Assembly (NCBI GenBank): GCA_031772625.1
Contig: CM062820.1
Span: 1,075,641,369-1,075,705,368 of the forward strand
DNA: 64,000 bases
Origin: Pinus tabuliformis
Taxonomy: Eukaryota; Streptophyta; Pinopsida; Pinales; Pinaceae
Direction: 5' to 3'
Of this stretch, positions 22,323 through 32,770 are shown one piece after another (position 1 is the stretch's first letter; each line of letters starts with the position of its first letter). Position numbers and translations under genes: made by a program. The notes under the pieces were generated by a model. That model was not told where the DNA came from. It saw only the letters and a program-made list of their open reading frames with translations, and did no database searches.

Positions 22323-23900
22323 TCACTCGCACTCATCGGGAAGGAGGACTGGGGGCGGAGGCATATCTTGAGTGAATAGACCATTTAGGATTGGTATTTG
22401 ACTATTTGCGATGCGAGATCCCGGAAATGAAAGTTGGTCTACGAGCTTGACCATCCTTCCTTCGTGTGGAAAACACATTACTCTAAAGAGTGAGGAGACT
22501 ATCGCTCCCATGCAATAAATATAGTCACGTCCGAGGAGTAGGTTATAATCCAAGGGTCCTTGGACGACCATCACGTTCAAATTAACGGTCTTCCCTTTCA
22601 ATGTAACAGGCACATTGGGGAGGATTCCTAATGGTCGACTGGTTCCTTTATCAAAACCTGAGAGATTTCTTAACTCAGGTAAAAGCGCCGGGGAACCCAG
22701 TGCTTTCCAAGCAACAGAGGAAAGGATACTCACAGACGCCCCTTCATCAATGATAGTACCAGCCATAATCATTCTATAGATCTGGACAATGATTCTGAAT
22801 GGTATACTGGCTGGTAACCGGGGTTTGCCTAGTTGATTCCAATCAAAGGATACAACCAGGTTGCTTGGTGGTGGGACCGAATATACGGCCGGGTATGACC
22901 CTGATGATGTTCCTTCCTGCGATAAAGGAATGGGCGCATTGCCCTGACGCTCATCAGAGTCGGTGCTAATGAAAAGAACCTGGATGGTGTCATCCTTATT
23001 CTCTTCAGTGAGGGTGTCGCATGAAGATGACTCTTCGGCGACGGTGTCATTTGAAGATGAAACTTCTGAAGGTAGAACCGGGTCAACTGCCGTATCGACC
23101 TTTGGACTTTCGTCCGGTCTGGATTCAGTAGGTTCATTTTCAGTGACTGACGCTTCAGCCGACCACTTGAGTGGGCCAGCTGTATTTTCAACCAACGAAG
23201 GACTTGGCACGAGTTTTTTGTATCCAGGAGGAAGTTTTACTGGCGAAACCGGATGATCTTCCAAAACTCTCTTCGCTTCGTCTAAGAAGGGACAACGGTG
23301 GATGGCATGACTGCCTTCACACAACTTACAGGGGAATCTTACTCCCCCTTTTTGTCTTGATCCTTCACTTTCGCTGGTTGACGGAAAGCAATCAACCTGA
23401 TTGTCAGAGGTTGATGCCCCCGAATTGTGCAGATGAGGGGACCAGTCCCTTAGTATCCGGGGAATACAGGGACAATCTCTGTGGAAATGGTCTCCTCTAC
23501 ATATGACACATGGCGATTTAGGCCCGGTCTGTGCAGTGGGTGGGTTTTTGTCAGATGTCTTTTGCTTGCCCCCAGTCGCCTTAGGCTCCTTCTTCTTCTT
23601 TTCCTTCTTCTCCTTGGGAGGCTGACTTTTGCCGGCTCTACCTTGCGAAGACGAAGGATCGGAGGAAGAACTTTTGGAAGTAGAAGGCTGGTGGGCAGCT
23701 CTAGACTGATCTAACTGTTGACTCGATTGATCAGGAACCATGGTGGCCTGAACTACATTGGTTGAGAACAGCCAAACTGGCAGGCCTATTGTCAGTCCTG
23801 GAAGCGACAATGTGGCCATATGGGGCGCACCAACTTCTCCCCAAGAGGAGAAAGGACTAGGACTTCCATCTTGTGGACTTCCTTGGTTGGGGCATTCCAT
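22323..23900 (-). CDS. Zinc-knuckle / aspartic-protease-like protein of the LTR element
   Basis: An open frame of 525 codons. Residues 55-130 are Ser/Gln/Lys-rich, with a basic run KKEKKKKEPK near 98-106. Two zinc knuckles of CX2CX3HX4C type lie at 131-143 (CVICRGDHFHRDC) and 191-203 (CKLCEGSHAIHRC). An acidic Ser/Glu/Asp linker covers 240-330. A retropepsin-like fold has IIDEGASVSILS at 383-394, the usual catalytic D-T/S-G being D-E-G as often seen in plant Tat-type elements, and LLLGRDY at 454-460. The capsid part of gag is not recognisable. Family knowledge suggests RNA binding and proteolysis. Because the frame is open and the LTRs are nearly identical, it may have been translated recently. 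There is no linked pol. Confidence 0.8.
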   Translation of the reverse strand: MECPNQGSPQDGSPSPFSSWGEVGAPHMATLSLPGLTIGLPVWLFSTNVVQATMVPDQSSQQLDQSRAAHQPSTSKSSSSDPSSSQGRAGKSQPPKEKKEKKKKEPKATGGKQKTSDKNPPTAQTGPKSPCVICRGDHFHRDCPCIPRILRDWSPHLHNSGASTSDNQVDCFPSTSESEGSRQKGGVRFPCKLCEGSHAIHRCPFLDEAKRVLEDHPVSPVKLPPGYKKLVPSPSLVENTAGPLKWSAEASVTENEPTESRPDESPKVDTAVDPVLPSEVSSSNDTVAEESSSCDTLTEENKDDTIQVLFISTDSDERQGNAPIPLSQEGTSSGSYPAVYSVPPPSNLVVSFDWNQLGKPRLPASIPFRIIVQIYRMIMAGTIIDEGASVSILSSVAWKALGSPALLPELRNLSGFDKGTSRPLGILPNVPVTLKGKTVNLNVMVVQGPLDYNLLLGRDYIYCMGAIVSSLFRVMCFPHEGRMVKLVDQLSFPGSRIANSQIPILNGLFTQDMPPPPVLLPDECE

Positions 23901-23991
23901 GTTCTCAACTTACAGATCAACGCAGGAATGAGAGGTGATTATGTTCCGTTTAAAATGAATTTTATAACGACGCTTTATTAGACACAACTTT

Positions 23992-24126
23992 GCTTTTTCA
24001 TGTTTTAAGAGTCGAGAAAAAGCTAAAGATGACTCTAGTCGCCTTCGATGTATTAACGAGCCCGAAGTGACAAATGCTCGGCTGGACTTTTTCAGTTATA
24101 GAGTTTGAAAAAGGCCAAAAGAAACT
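23992..24126 (-). other. Second cluster of three hairpin/pseudoknot units
   Basis: Same architecture as 20649-21060, but upstream of the knuckle-protease ORF. S1 pairs: 23992-23999/24016-24023 (GCTTTTTC with GAAAAAGC), 24043-24047/24063-24067, 24087-24094/24106-24113 (CTTTTTCA with TGAAAAAG). Loop-to-downstream pairings: AGAGTC 24008-24013 with GACTCT 24031-24036; CGAGC 24057-24061 with GCTCG 24076-24080; the third is weak. Confidence 0.65.
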
Positions 24127-25192
24127 GCTCTGGAGATCTAGGTAGAGGGTGTGCCAAACCTTTCGCGAAACCACATAATACGTTTTACGGTACGGGTGGT
24201 CGATCTTCGTGAATGCTGTGTTCACTGCATCGCGATCAGTAGGGCGGCCGACACGGCTTCCTAAGGATAAAGGCTTTATTCCTATAGGGGTCTCCCAATA
24301 TACTCGACGGTACGTGGGAGCACAAGTCCGTATTGATACTTATCGCTTCACCGTGGAGGAATCACCCAACCACTCAACGCTAAGATATCACGTTTAACGA
24401 CGCCGGAACACGTCTCTAGCTTAGACCTCTATGTATTTGCGTTATGTTTCAATGCGTTGTTATGTAAATTCAATTCGTTTTAATGTTGATCTTGCTTAGC
24501 AGTTTGCCTTTAAGGATCACCACGAGATGTATATATACAACTTCCTAAATGCAATCTAAGATGAGAAGCAAAACTTTTCAATCTTTCAACTTTGAAAACC
24601 TTAATCTACTGAGGGAAAAGAAAGACATCAACTTTTCACACAGATCATAGAACACACACTAAATGCACTTTTTCCTAAATCAACATGCAAACTGTCAATA
24701 ATGCACATGCACAATGCAAATATTTCTTTTCTTTATCCTTAATGTTGATGTAAGACAAAAAGGAAACTGTTGTATAACTTTGAATCTAATTTCAAGCGAA
24801 AGTAAACAAGCTTGTCCAAAATCAAAAGACACCTTAAGATCGACTTGTTTAGACACTGGAAATGTATAGATTCAAACCACAAAATGAAAAACAAACAAAC
24901 TCAAACAACCATGAACAGTAATAAAACTAGCTCTTAAGATCACAAAGACACTTTTACAGTTCAGGATCTAAGAGGCCACATCTATACTGGTTTGCTTTTC
25001 ACAATGGGAAACTGTAACTGAAACAAGAATTACTGAAAGAACAATCACAGTTTCATCACACAACTGAGGCGGAATAATGTCAAGGAAAGTTGGTTTACAG
25101 CAAGTACAAATGACAAGCAATCAGCAACAAAATAACAGTGAAAACAGGGCCAAGACTCAGTGGGAAACCTCAGGAAGACATAGCCTAACTGG

Positions 25193-25260
25193 TTCAGCGC
25201 AGGCTCTGGTCTGTCAAACTGACTCTCAGTGTAGTTCCCGAAGGGAGTACCTGCGCTGAA
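25193..25260 (-). other. 11-bp stem in the element's leader
   Basis: TTCAGCGCAGG (25193-25203) and CCTGCGCTGAA (25250-25260) form a perfect inverted repeat about 340 nt downstream of the primer site in element sense. Leaders of LTR elements often carry structured RNA-packaging or dimerisation signals; that role is inference here. Confidence 0.5.
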
Positions 25261-25596
25261 ATGCAGACTGCCTTTGGACAGCCTGCACTGAGACACGAGA
25301 GTTGCGTTTACAAGGGTTTCCGGGTCATAAAAAGCTCAAAAATTCACTGTTTTTGCTGAAATAAAAAGCTATAGGTCAAGTACAAGCTAAGGGATGATCA
25401 AGAGGATGAAAAGCTATCACAAAGAGCACAAGAGTCCTTGTGGATCAGATCTTCAAATCATAAACTTGCTCAGAAATTGAGCCAGAGCAGCTGCCCTCTA
25501 CTTTGCAATTGAATGACTCAATTGCAGTTCGATTTGGTGCTCTCCTTGTTTATGAGATGAATAGCAAGAAACACAATAAACCAACAAGATACTAGT

Positions 25597-25614
25597 TCCC
25601 CAGCGGAGTCGCCA
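25597..25614 (-). other. Primer-binding site of the non-autonomous element
   Basis: The minus strand reads TGGCGACTCCGCTGGGGA, starting with the TGG that pairs with a tRNA CCA end, three bases from the LTR edge. This sequence type is used by plant Tat/Ogre Gypsy elements. It fixes the element's orientation. Confidence 0.85.
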
Positions 25615-25617
25615 GTT

Positions 25618-25912
25618 TGTTGTGGGGAAAAGTATCCGACTCGGAATGACCCTATCCCTACTCTAAGGGTGATAGTTCCTTAGCAACAACTGAAAGTAAA
25701 GCTTTGATATTTTTCCTTTATGAAAGTACAGAGAAGGAAGAAAAGATTGACCAACCGATGTCTTTCGCTTTTGTCGATCCTGTCTTCTCTCTTTGCCTCT
25801 TGTTCCCAGCTCCTTGCTCCCTTTGCCTGCCCAGCTACTCAAAGATCCTGCAAAAACAAGAGAGGGAAACTACAAGAAACATGTACTCATAACTGATGCA
25901 TGAGTACATGTT
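25618..25912 (-). repeat. Extra partial LTR copy (R/U5 end) inside the 5' LTR
   Basis: The last roughly 285 bp of the LTR (element sense) are repeated between the full 5' LTR and the primer site. Identity to the full LTR stops at about 25902. It is followed by ten bases that complete a perfect 14-bp inverted repeat, AAACATGTACTCAT at 25877-25890 and ATGAGTACATGTTT at 25900-25913. See findings. Confidence 0.9.
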
Positions 25913-26974
25913 TGTTGTGGGGAAAAGTATCCGACTCGGAATGACCCTATCCCTACTCTAAGGGTGATAGTTCCTTAGCAACAACTGAAAGTAAAGCTTT
26001 GATATTTTTCCTTTATGAAAGTACAGAGAAGGAAGAAAAGATTGACCAACCGATGTCTTTCGCTTTTGTCGATCCTGTCTTCTCTCTTTGCCTCTTGTTC
26101 CCAGCTCCTTGCTCCCTTTGCCGGCCCAGCTACACAAAGATCCTGCAAAAACAAGAGAGGGAAACTACAAGAAACATGTACTCATAACTGATGCATGGAT
26201 TAGAATGAATCAAATATACAGATAAAAACAATACATCATTGCAATACAAGTATATAGGAGAACATCAAAGCTTTATTGATAGAAGAAAAAGGTTCTGAGA
26301 AGGTTACAACCATAAATGGCTCCAATCCAGCAACACCTCCCCAGCAGCAAGAAATCTCCTCTTCCCCTCTATAAAAGCAATCACCCAATAGCTCTAACTG
26401 TAAACCAACAACACTTCCTTGCTTTGCACAAAATTCCAGCCCCCTAGACCTCATAGAAGAGCTCTATATATAGGAGATTTGGAGAAAGGATGAGTCAGCT
26501 TGAGACTGACCTAAAGCTGCCTTGTGTCCTCTCCCTCTTCAGTTAAACTTCAGTTCTTGAGTCCACTTGGAGATCCTTGCTTCCACATGGAGATCAAGTA
26601 CCTCTTACTCATCATAGGGCGAATTCCTTGAACCAAGTGTCAGTTTGGAAGCTTCCTGGGCAGTTGACACCTTGCAGAATGACTGTGCCACTTGGCCAAT
26701 CTCGCCCAGCACAGGTAGCCTTCATTGGTTTTGACTTTCAGCGCAGGTACAAGGAGGAGCAGTTGACATTCAGTGCAGATGCTCAGTGGAGCAGCTGACA
26801 TGATCCAAAAATAGCCTGTTTTTGAGTGTTTTCAGGTGGAGAACTGATAGGAAGTGCTGTGGTTTGCTGACCTTGTTCCTCTAGGGGTAAGAACAACATG
26901 TTTAGGGACTGAGGATCCCTGTAATTATTGACATTTCATGCTCCATGCTGCGAGGCACAAAAATGTCTATAACA
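25913..26974 (-). repeat. 5' LTR of the non-autonomous element
   Basis: 1,062 bp and nearly identical to 18450-19498. The length difference is largely one 13-bp segment (around 26325-26340) plus a one-base run difference. The TATA box lies at about 26462-26473 on the minus strand. Confidence 0.95.
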
Positions 26975-26979
26975 CCTAG

Positions 26980-27163
26980 TCAAGGCCAAAGGGATAATGA
27001 AATTCACAAGAAGATGGCTAAACATTACGCCTATAGAGAAAGGATTTCTAGGGCAAAACTCAAAGCTGCAAAGGAGAAGATTGAAGCCTTGACCAAGCAA
27101 GAGGAGAAAAGGAGGCTAGAAATTCTTTCTGAGGCATCACTCCATGCCTCAAACATATGATCA
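26980..27163 (+). pseudogene. C-terminal coiled-coil of the split transposon-type ORF
   Basis: Right after the second CCTAG the plus strand continues an E/K-rich frame: IHKKMAKHYAYRERISRAKL, then KAAKEKIEALTKQEEKRRLE, then stop. It is predicted to be coiled coil and continues the coiled-coil-like segment that ends at 18449, showing that the LTR element split one ORF. Confidence 0.55.
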
Positions 27164-28639
27164 GCCATCATCCCACCAATTTTTACAAGTTTTGAGAAAA
27201 TTTTACAAGTTGTGAATTTCTGTGTTTTTTGAGCCATTTTTAGGATAGTAAAAAGGTCAAACGTGCAACACCTAGGGTGTTGATCTATTTTTTGGGGCAT
27301 CTAATGGGAAAAAGGTCAACATAATTGGATTCAGAGTGATGAGTACATGCACTGTGTGTATTTTCTAGGCATTTGGAGACAAATGGGTCAGTCAAAAAGG
27401 TCAAAAACCATCAAAAAATAATGTTTTTGCCTCATTTCTGGCTTGGGCACTATGCGTTTACAAACCTTGGGAGATTTAGTTTTTGATAAGGAAAATGAGC
27501 TCCAATTTTAAAATTGAAGAAATTTCTAGAAATTAGACTTGAAGGGCTTTCAAACAAGCCATCTTGGAGCAAATTTGGACACTGGGAAGGCACCCAAAAG
27601 TAGTCCTGAACTTGGAGGGAACGTTTGAAAAAGAGAGGGCATGTTTGACAAAGAGAGGGTGCGTTTGACAATCTTCTCCGATTTTCCAAGTTTCTCTCCT
27701 ATTTTGATTTTCACCTGGCAAATGATGATTTTACCTATGTAAATGATCAAATTGGATGTAATTATCATGTTTTTACTATTACCTAGGGTAAATGCATTAG
27801 GTAAATCAAGCAGATGAGGTGTAATGAATCAATTCACTTAAGATAGGAATGAGTCACTTGGACCATCCTACAATTTAGCTATCATTTCAGATTTTTGTGT
27901 AATATCTTCCTCACCTCATGGATTCGACCCCTAAGGATAAGGGGAAGTGGTTTTCATGTCTATTTAGTCCCTTTCTTCACCATAGACAAGGGGGGACGCG
28001 GTTGGATGCTGCTAGATTGATCATGGACACTATTGTATAAGAATTTAGCCAATTTTAATAGATGAGTTGCAGCTATTTCCTTGGGATACCTGTGGTATGG
28101 TTGTATAGCATTGTTTTTTTTATTAAGTTTCATTTGTATGAATGCATTGTTGATCCATATTCCATTTCATGTCTATTGTATGATCTATTTCAAGTTGATA
28201 AACATAAATCATCTCACATGCTCTGTTTTGGGGAAGTTTTCATAGTTTGTTCACCTTTCTTCAGTTTAGGCAGAATACATCTTTCATGCTCTTCCTAGCT
28301 CCTCACCTATATAAATCATCTCATCCCAAGAAACAATAATGTGCTATCTTACCTACATACTTGCCCCTTTGAATGCCTGCTATCATATCTTATTTTCCCT
28401 AACCTAGCTTCTTTGACCTAACCCTCATCCAAGAACCCAATTTCAAACAAACAAAACCCCTCTGCAGATCATAACTAGTCTAAACCCTAATTCATCCAGC
28501 CCTATTGGTTGTGATTTTATGGAGAGAGCCCTCTCTGGCCTGGTAGGGCTAACTACCAAGCTAAAAGGTTGGTCTGTGGCTACCTCAGCTGGACTCTTCC
28601 TCAACCTTGGAGATCTAGAGGAGTGATAACACAAAGGAG
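27164..28639. other. Non-coding stretch, no gene seen
   Basis: Probably the 3' region of the split element and unrelated spacer. GTTTGACA-type repeats occur at 27620-27675. No domain is recognised. Confidence 0.4.
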
Positions 28640-30223
28640 GAACCTCAAGAAGTTATGGAGAAGCCAAAAATTAAGGAGCTAAGGGTGGAGAAAACCACTC
28701 AAGCAGACACATCCAGAGAAGGCATAAAAGTATGAGGGAAGTTTAGAGACTTGTGCATGATGCAAGGGAGAATATGGATGCTCCTTCAAATAAGCACAGG
28801 GAGAGAAGGTCACCAGATCGGTACACTAGCTACATGGATCTAATGACTGAGCTTGTATAGATTGATCCATCCTCTTTCAAGGAATTTGTAGAGAAACATG
28901 TATTGGTTGATGTAATGGTGGAGGAATATGAATCTATTGTAAAGAATAGTGTTTGGAAAGTGGTCCCAAGACCAACAGATAAACAAGTTATGGGTTCGAG
29001 ATGGAACTTCAAGGTGAAATAGGTAGTAAACGGAAGCATAAAGAAGTACAAGTACATATTTGTGGCTAAGGGGTACTCTCAAGTTGAGGGGATTGACTAT
29101 GAGGAAACCTTTTCTCCTATAGAAAGGTACTTATACATTAATGGATTAATTCTTGTTCTGGTTGCATAGATGGGGTGGAAGATCCACCAGATGGAGGTAA
29201 AAACAAAATTCCTCAATGGAGTTATTGAGGAGGAGGTGTACACCAAGCAACCATAAGACTTTAAGTCTTTTGATGAAGAGTCCCATGTGTGCAAAATCAA
29301 GAGAGAATTGTATAGTCTTAAGAAAGAACCCCATGCTTGGTACACCAAGATCGATATCTATCTCACCAGTTTGGGCTTCACCAAAAGTGAAGCAGATGCA
29401 AACCTATATCATATTTTGGTAGAAGATAAATTGTTGATTATTGTCTTATATTTTGATGACTTGATTTTAACTAGTGATGAGGAGCTTACCAGATCTTGTA
29501 AGGAGGACCTTGCAAGGTAGCTTGAAATGAAGGACATGTGTCTCATGCACTACTTCCTCAGCTTGGAAGTATGGAAAGGAGATGGGGAACTATTTGTCTC
29601 TGAAGGAAAGTATGAAAATGAGATACTACAAAGATTCTTTATGGATAGTTGCAAATCCATGGAGACATCTCTAGCGACCAACTAGAGGAAGGTGGATGCC
29701 ACTTTAGGTGAAGAAGTGGATGTTACCATTTATCAGAAGCTAGTGGGTTCACTGATGTACCTTGTGAACACATGACCAGATATGTGCTATGAAATCAATC
29801 AACTGAGCCAAGTTATGGTTAGGCCAACCAAATATTTTGGAGGGTAGCTAAGCATGTTGTACAATACCTCAAAGGCACTACTCAGTTTGAACTATGGTAT
29901 AGACAGGCAGAGGGAGTGATGTTGTGTGGCTTCATAGATGCAGATTGTACAAGAAGTCCATCAGAATGAAAGAGTACATCAGGTGGAATTTTTAGTATTG
30001 GGTCTGCAACAATTTCCTGGTACAATAGGAAGTAAAGATATGTGGTGCTCAACTTGGCAGAAGTAGAATACATGGCTGTAAGTCAAGAAACATGTGAGGT
30101 GATGTGGATGAGAAAGATACTTGGTTGATTGTTTGGTCATATGATGGATCCATATGTGTTCTACTGTGATGATCAAAGTTGCATGAAGCTCTATTAGATT
30201 CTTGTTTTTCACGATCAATCAAA

Positions 30224-30225
<2 letters not shown>

Positions 30226-30259
<34 letters not shown>
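30226..30259. repeat. TA microsatellite inside the Copia RNase H region
   Basis: About 17 TA units interrupt the codons after the conserved FHD.SKHI motif. Confidence 0.95.
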
Positions 30260-30261
<2 letters not shown>

Positions 30262-30429
30262 TATCACCATTTACGAGATTGTTGGTAGAGGCGGATAATG
30301 TTGTTGCAGTACATTCCAATAGAGGAACAAGATGTTAACATTTTGAAAAATGCCTTGTCAGGATGGAATTTTGAGTTCCACAGATGTAGGATAGGGGTGG
30401 TTGATAATCCCTTTCTTGTTGAGAGGTGG

Positions 30430-31200
30430 TGTTGAAAAATGTGGCATGAAATTCTCAATTTGATTTTGCCTTGATTAAATTGAGAAAATTCAATTTTCCA
30501 CATCAAAAAATAACTTGGATGCAGTTAACTTGTGTGACATGGTTTGTGTCACCCAGTTATTTAGTAAATTTGAGTTGGAGGAGTTAGAGTTCATTTTAGC
30601 ATGTTTGATTGCTAAATTGTAGCAATCAAGGTTAGTTATCTCAGGTTGTTTTCAGTTAAACTAGTTTCAACTTTTGCAGGAACTAGTGGAAGGTCAGTTA
30701 AGTAGTGTGACTTCATTCAAACTTAGTGATCATCCAATTAATTGATCAATCAGTCCCAAATTAGCTAGTGCAAGTAGAGAATTCGAATTACCTAGTTTAG
30801 GTGGAGATTCCAATGCAATGTAACATTAGTTGTAAACTAGTCTTGAGTGTATAGGTGTTGCATGCAGTCATAGGATCATCCTAAAGGAATTGCGCAATCA
30901 ATTTGAGGAATTTCCTAAATAATAGTGGTCTAATTTCTAAAGTAAAAATGTAAGGAAATAGGTTCTCAAGTAGAGGAAAATTTTAACTAAGTCTAGATCA
31001 TATCCTTTAAGTGAGTAGAGAGATAGGTTATGTACTTGCAGAGTGTGCTATGTTGAGAAAAGCAATTGTAATACATCTATATTCTTCTGATTTAATGCAA
31101 GCAGACATTGGGGTTTTCATCACTTTTATTTCCTCTATAAAAATACTTGTTCCATGTGTGTTATTTCTAATTGCATGTCTAAATTTTTGGTCTAGATTAT
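30430..31200 (+). repeat. 3' LTR of the Copia element
   Basis: Begins TGTTGAAA right after the last pol residues. The right end is uncertain (about 31120-31220). The same LTR family recurs in minus orientation at 3003-3378 and 745-930. Confidence 0.65.
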
Positions 31201-32215
31201 GAATTAATTTCCATAGAGCAATAGAGTAGGTTTGTGTCTTATGATTTTGATTAAAACTTCATGAAAAGTTGCAAATCTACATCGTAATTTATACATAATA
31301 GAAGCTATGAATAGCTTGAAGTTTGATAAGGCTCAATATATTTCCTTCATTAATGATGACTAGAGGAAAGTGATATGTAAGGATGATGGCTTGAACCTTG
31401 TCACAAGATTGAAGGAAAAATGGCTGCAGAAAACCTTAGAAGAAAGAAGCTCAACATGATGAGATGCAAAGGAAAGAGGGATTCATGCAGCTATCCCCAT
31501 GAAGAATTGGTAGTTGATATATTTATTAATACAAGCTATAAATCTTGTGATTATGACTTCCAAATTGAAAGGAACTGAAAGAATCTCCTCTATGCTTTAG
31601 AGGGAGTATGAATTATCTTTAATATTTGTAAAGGAGCAAGTATCTATTCCCTATATCAAATGGGAATAGGGATATCCTCTATAGTTTATTGGGAGTGATG
31701 ATAAACATCAAATTTGTATTCTATTCTTCATGTGTCATGCACTTGCCTAGGACTAACAATCGTAAGTCTAACTGAAGGCCATGGAAAGAGAATGGTCAAT
31801 GGAGGATTGTCAATAAGCATATGCGGTTTACTTTAGGATATAAAAATCCAAGATAGGAAATGGACCAACACTCTTTAAGGATTGGACAGGTATCCAATAC
31901 AATAGTGGTCGAAGAGGACTAATATTCTTTTAGGATTGGGAATCCAATATAAGAATAGTCCTAAAAGGACATACCTAGTGAACATCCAAATGGGGTACGT
32001 ACCTTGAAGAGGTAGTGTAGTATCTCATGTAAAGCCTCCCAACATTATTCTATTGTAGAAGAAAGATCTTGTCAATTTAAGGCCTTACTATGATGACAAT
32101 ACTGGTCATAATGTTGATGCTTAAAGATAGCTTACCAATTTGACACTTTTTATGAGAACTCTTCGGTTTGAGAATAACCTTGTACCAGGTGTACAATTAT
32201 GAATACCCCCTAGTT
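31201..32215. other. Non-coding stretch, no gene seen
   Basis: No recognisable domain. Repeated wording such as AGGATTGGRMAGGTATCCAATA at 31880-31950 suggests a short duplicated motif. It may be decayed internal sequence of the LTR element whose LTR appears to start near 32229. Confidence 0.3.
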
Positions 32216-32770
32216 AAGAGGGAGCGTTGGAAAATTTAACTAGTTGCGGTCTTCATAATTGTCAATGTACTCAAGTCATTATGTATATCCTATGTTACAA
32301 GAAAAGAAAAACATTACTTTTAAGCATGGGTTTCATGCTCTATTTTGATGGTTTTCTAGGTCAAGCATGTTCTTCATGCTTATAATTTTTTTCAACTCAA
32401 AAATAATACTTTCCTTGAGTCAAAAGATTCCTTATCATTTTTATAATACCCTATTGGGCAAGTTGTAACATGCAAAAGATATTAATTTTGAGTCTAGACA
32501 GTTCTACAAGCCTCTTAGCATAGGTCAACCTTGCCAGCGACAAGTTGGCCTAGAGAGGTTTATTTGACCTCCACATATGAGTATAAATAGAAGCTACTCA
32601 AACTCTTTTGGAAACAAATTTTATCTACAATCAAGAAGTTTGATCTGAAGTGTGAAATTCAAGGAAGAAGTCGAGAAAGGCAGGAAGAAAAAAAGTTAGA
32701 GCTAGAAGAAATAAAAAATGAGTTTTGGGTAAAGGTTTTGTCCTAATTTCTCTCACACGTGTGAAGATAT
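32216..32770 (+). repeat. Probable Copia-type LTR with TATA box
   Basis: AAGAGGGAGCGT resembles the purine tract that precedes Copia 3' LTRs. The next bases, TGGAAAATTTAACTAG (about 32229), could be the LTR start. GAGTATAAATAGAAGC at about 32580 is a convincing TATA box. No partner LTR is found in the window. Confidence 0.35.

Larger units (their letters stand above)
18450..26974 (-). mobile_element. Young non-autonomous Gypsy (Tat/Ogre-like) LTR element
   Basis: An 8.5-kb LTR element on the minus strand, flanked by the 5-bp direct repeat CCTAG (18445-18449 and 26975-26979). LTRs begin TGTTATAG and end CCACAACA on the element's own strand. A primer site complementary to a tRNA 3' end (TGGCGACTCCGCTGGGGA) sits three bases inside the 5' LTR side; this primer sequence is typical of Tat/Ogre-type Gypsy elements. 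The polypurine tract abuts the 3' LTR. The only coding region is a 525-codon knuckle-protease ORF. No reverse transcriptase or integrase is recognisable in the remaining 5 kb, so it must rely on a partner in trans. The two full LTRs differ by roughly six substitutions and two small indels in 1.05 kb: the youngest insertion in the window. Confidence 0.9.
28640..31200 (+). mobile_element. Copia element, 3' half (reverse transcriptase to LTR)
   Basis: The plus strand carries Copia RT and RNase H signatures in order: NSVWKVVPRPTDKQVMGSRW, then YEETFSPI, then MEVKTKFLNGVIEEEVY, RELYSLKK, the catalytic YFDD (LYFDDLILTS), and an RNase H part with AEVEYMA-like remnants. The end of pol runs to the LTR that starts TGTTGAAAAATG at 30430. 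No 5' LTR, gag or integrase is attached. It is broken in many places and looks old. Confidence 0.85.

Noticed and set aside
22963-23256. Plus-strand ORFs over 22.8-23.7 kb
   Set aside because: They are shadows of the 525-codon minus-strand knuckle-protease frame, which has clear domain motifs.
25588-25617. Plus-strand element orientation for 18450-26974
   Set aside because: The tRNA-complementary primer site, purine tract and coding frame all read on the minus strand.
28062-28298. 78-codon hydrophobic ORF as a small membrane protein
   Set aside because: AT-rich frames readily give Phe/Ile/Leu/Cys-rich peptides; no homology or context supports it.
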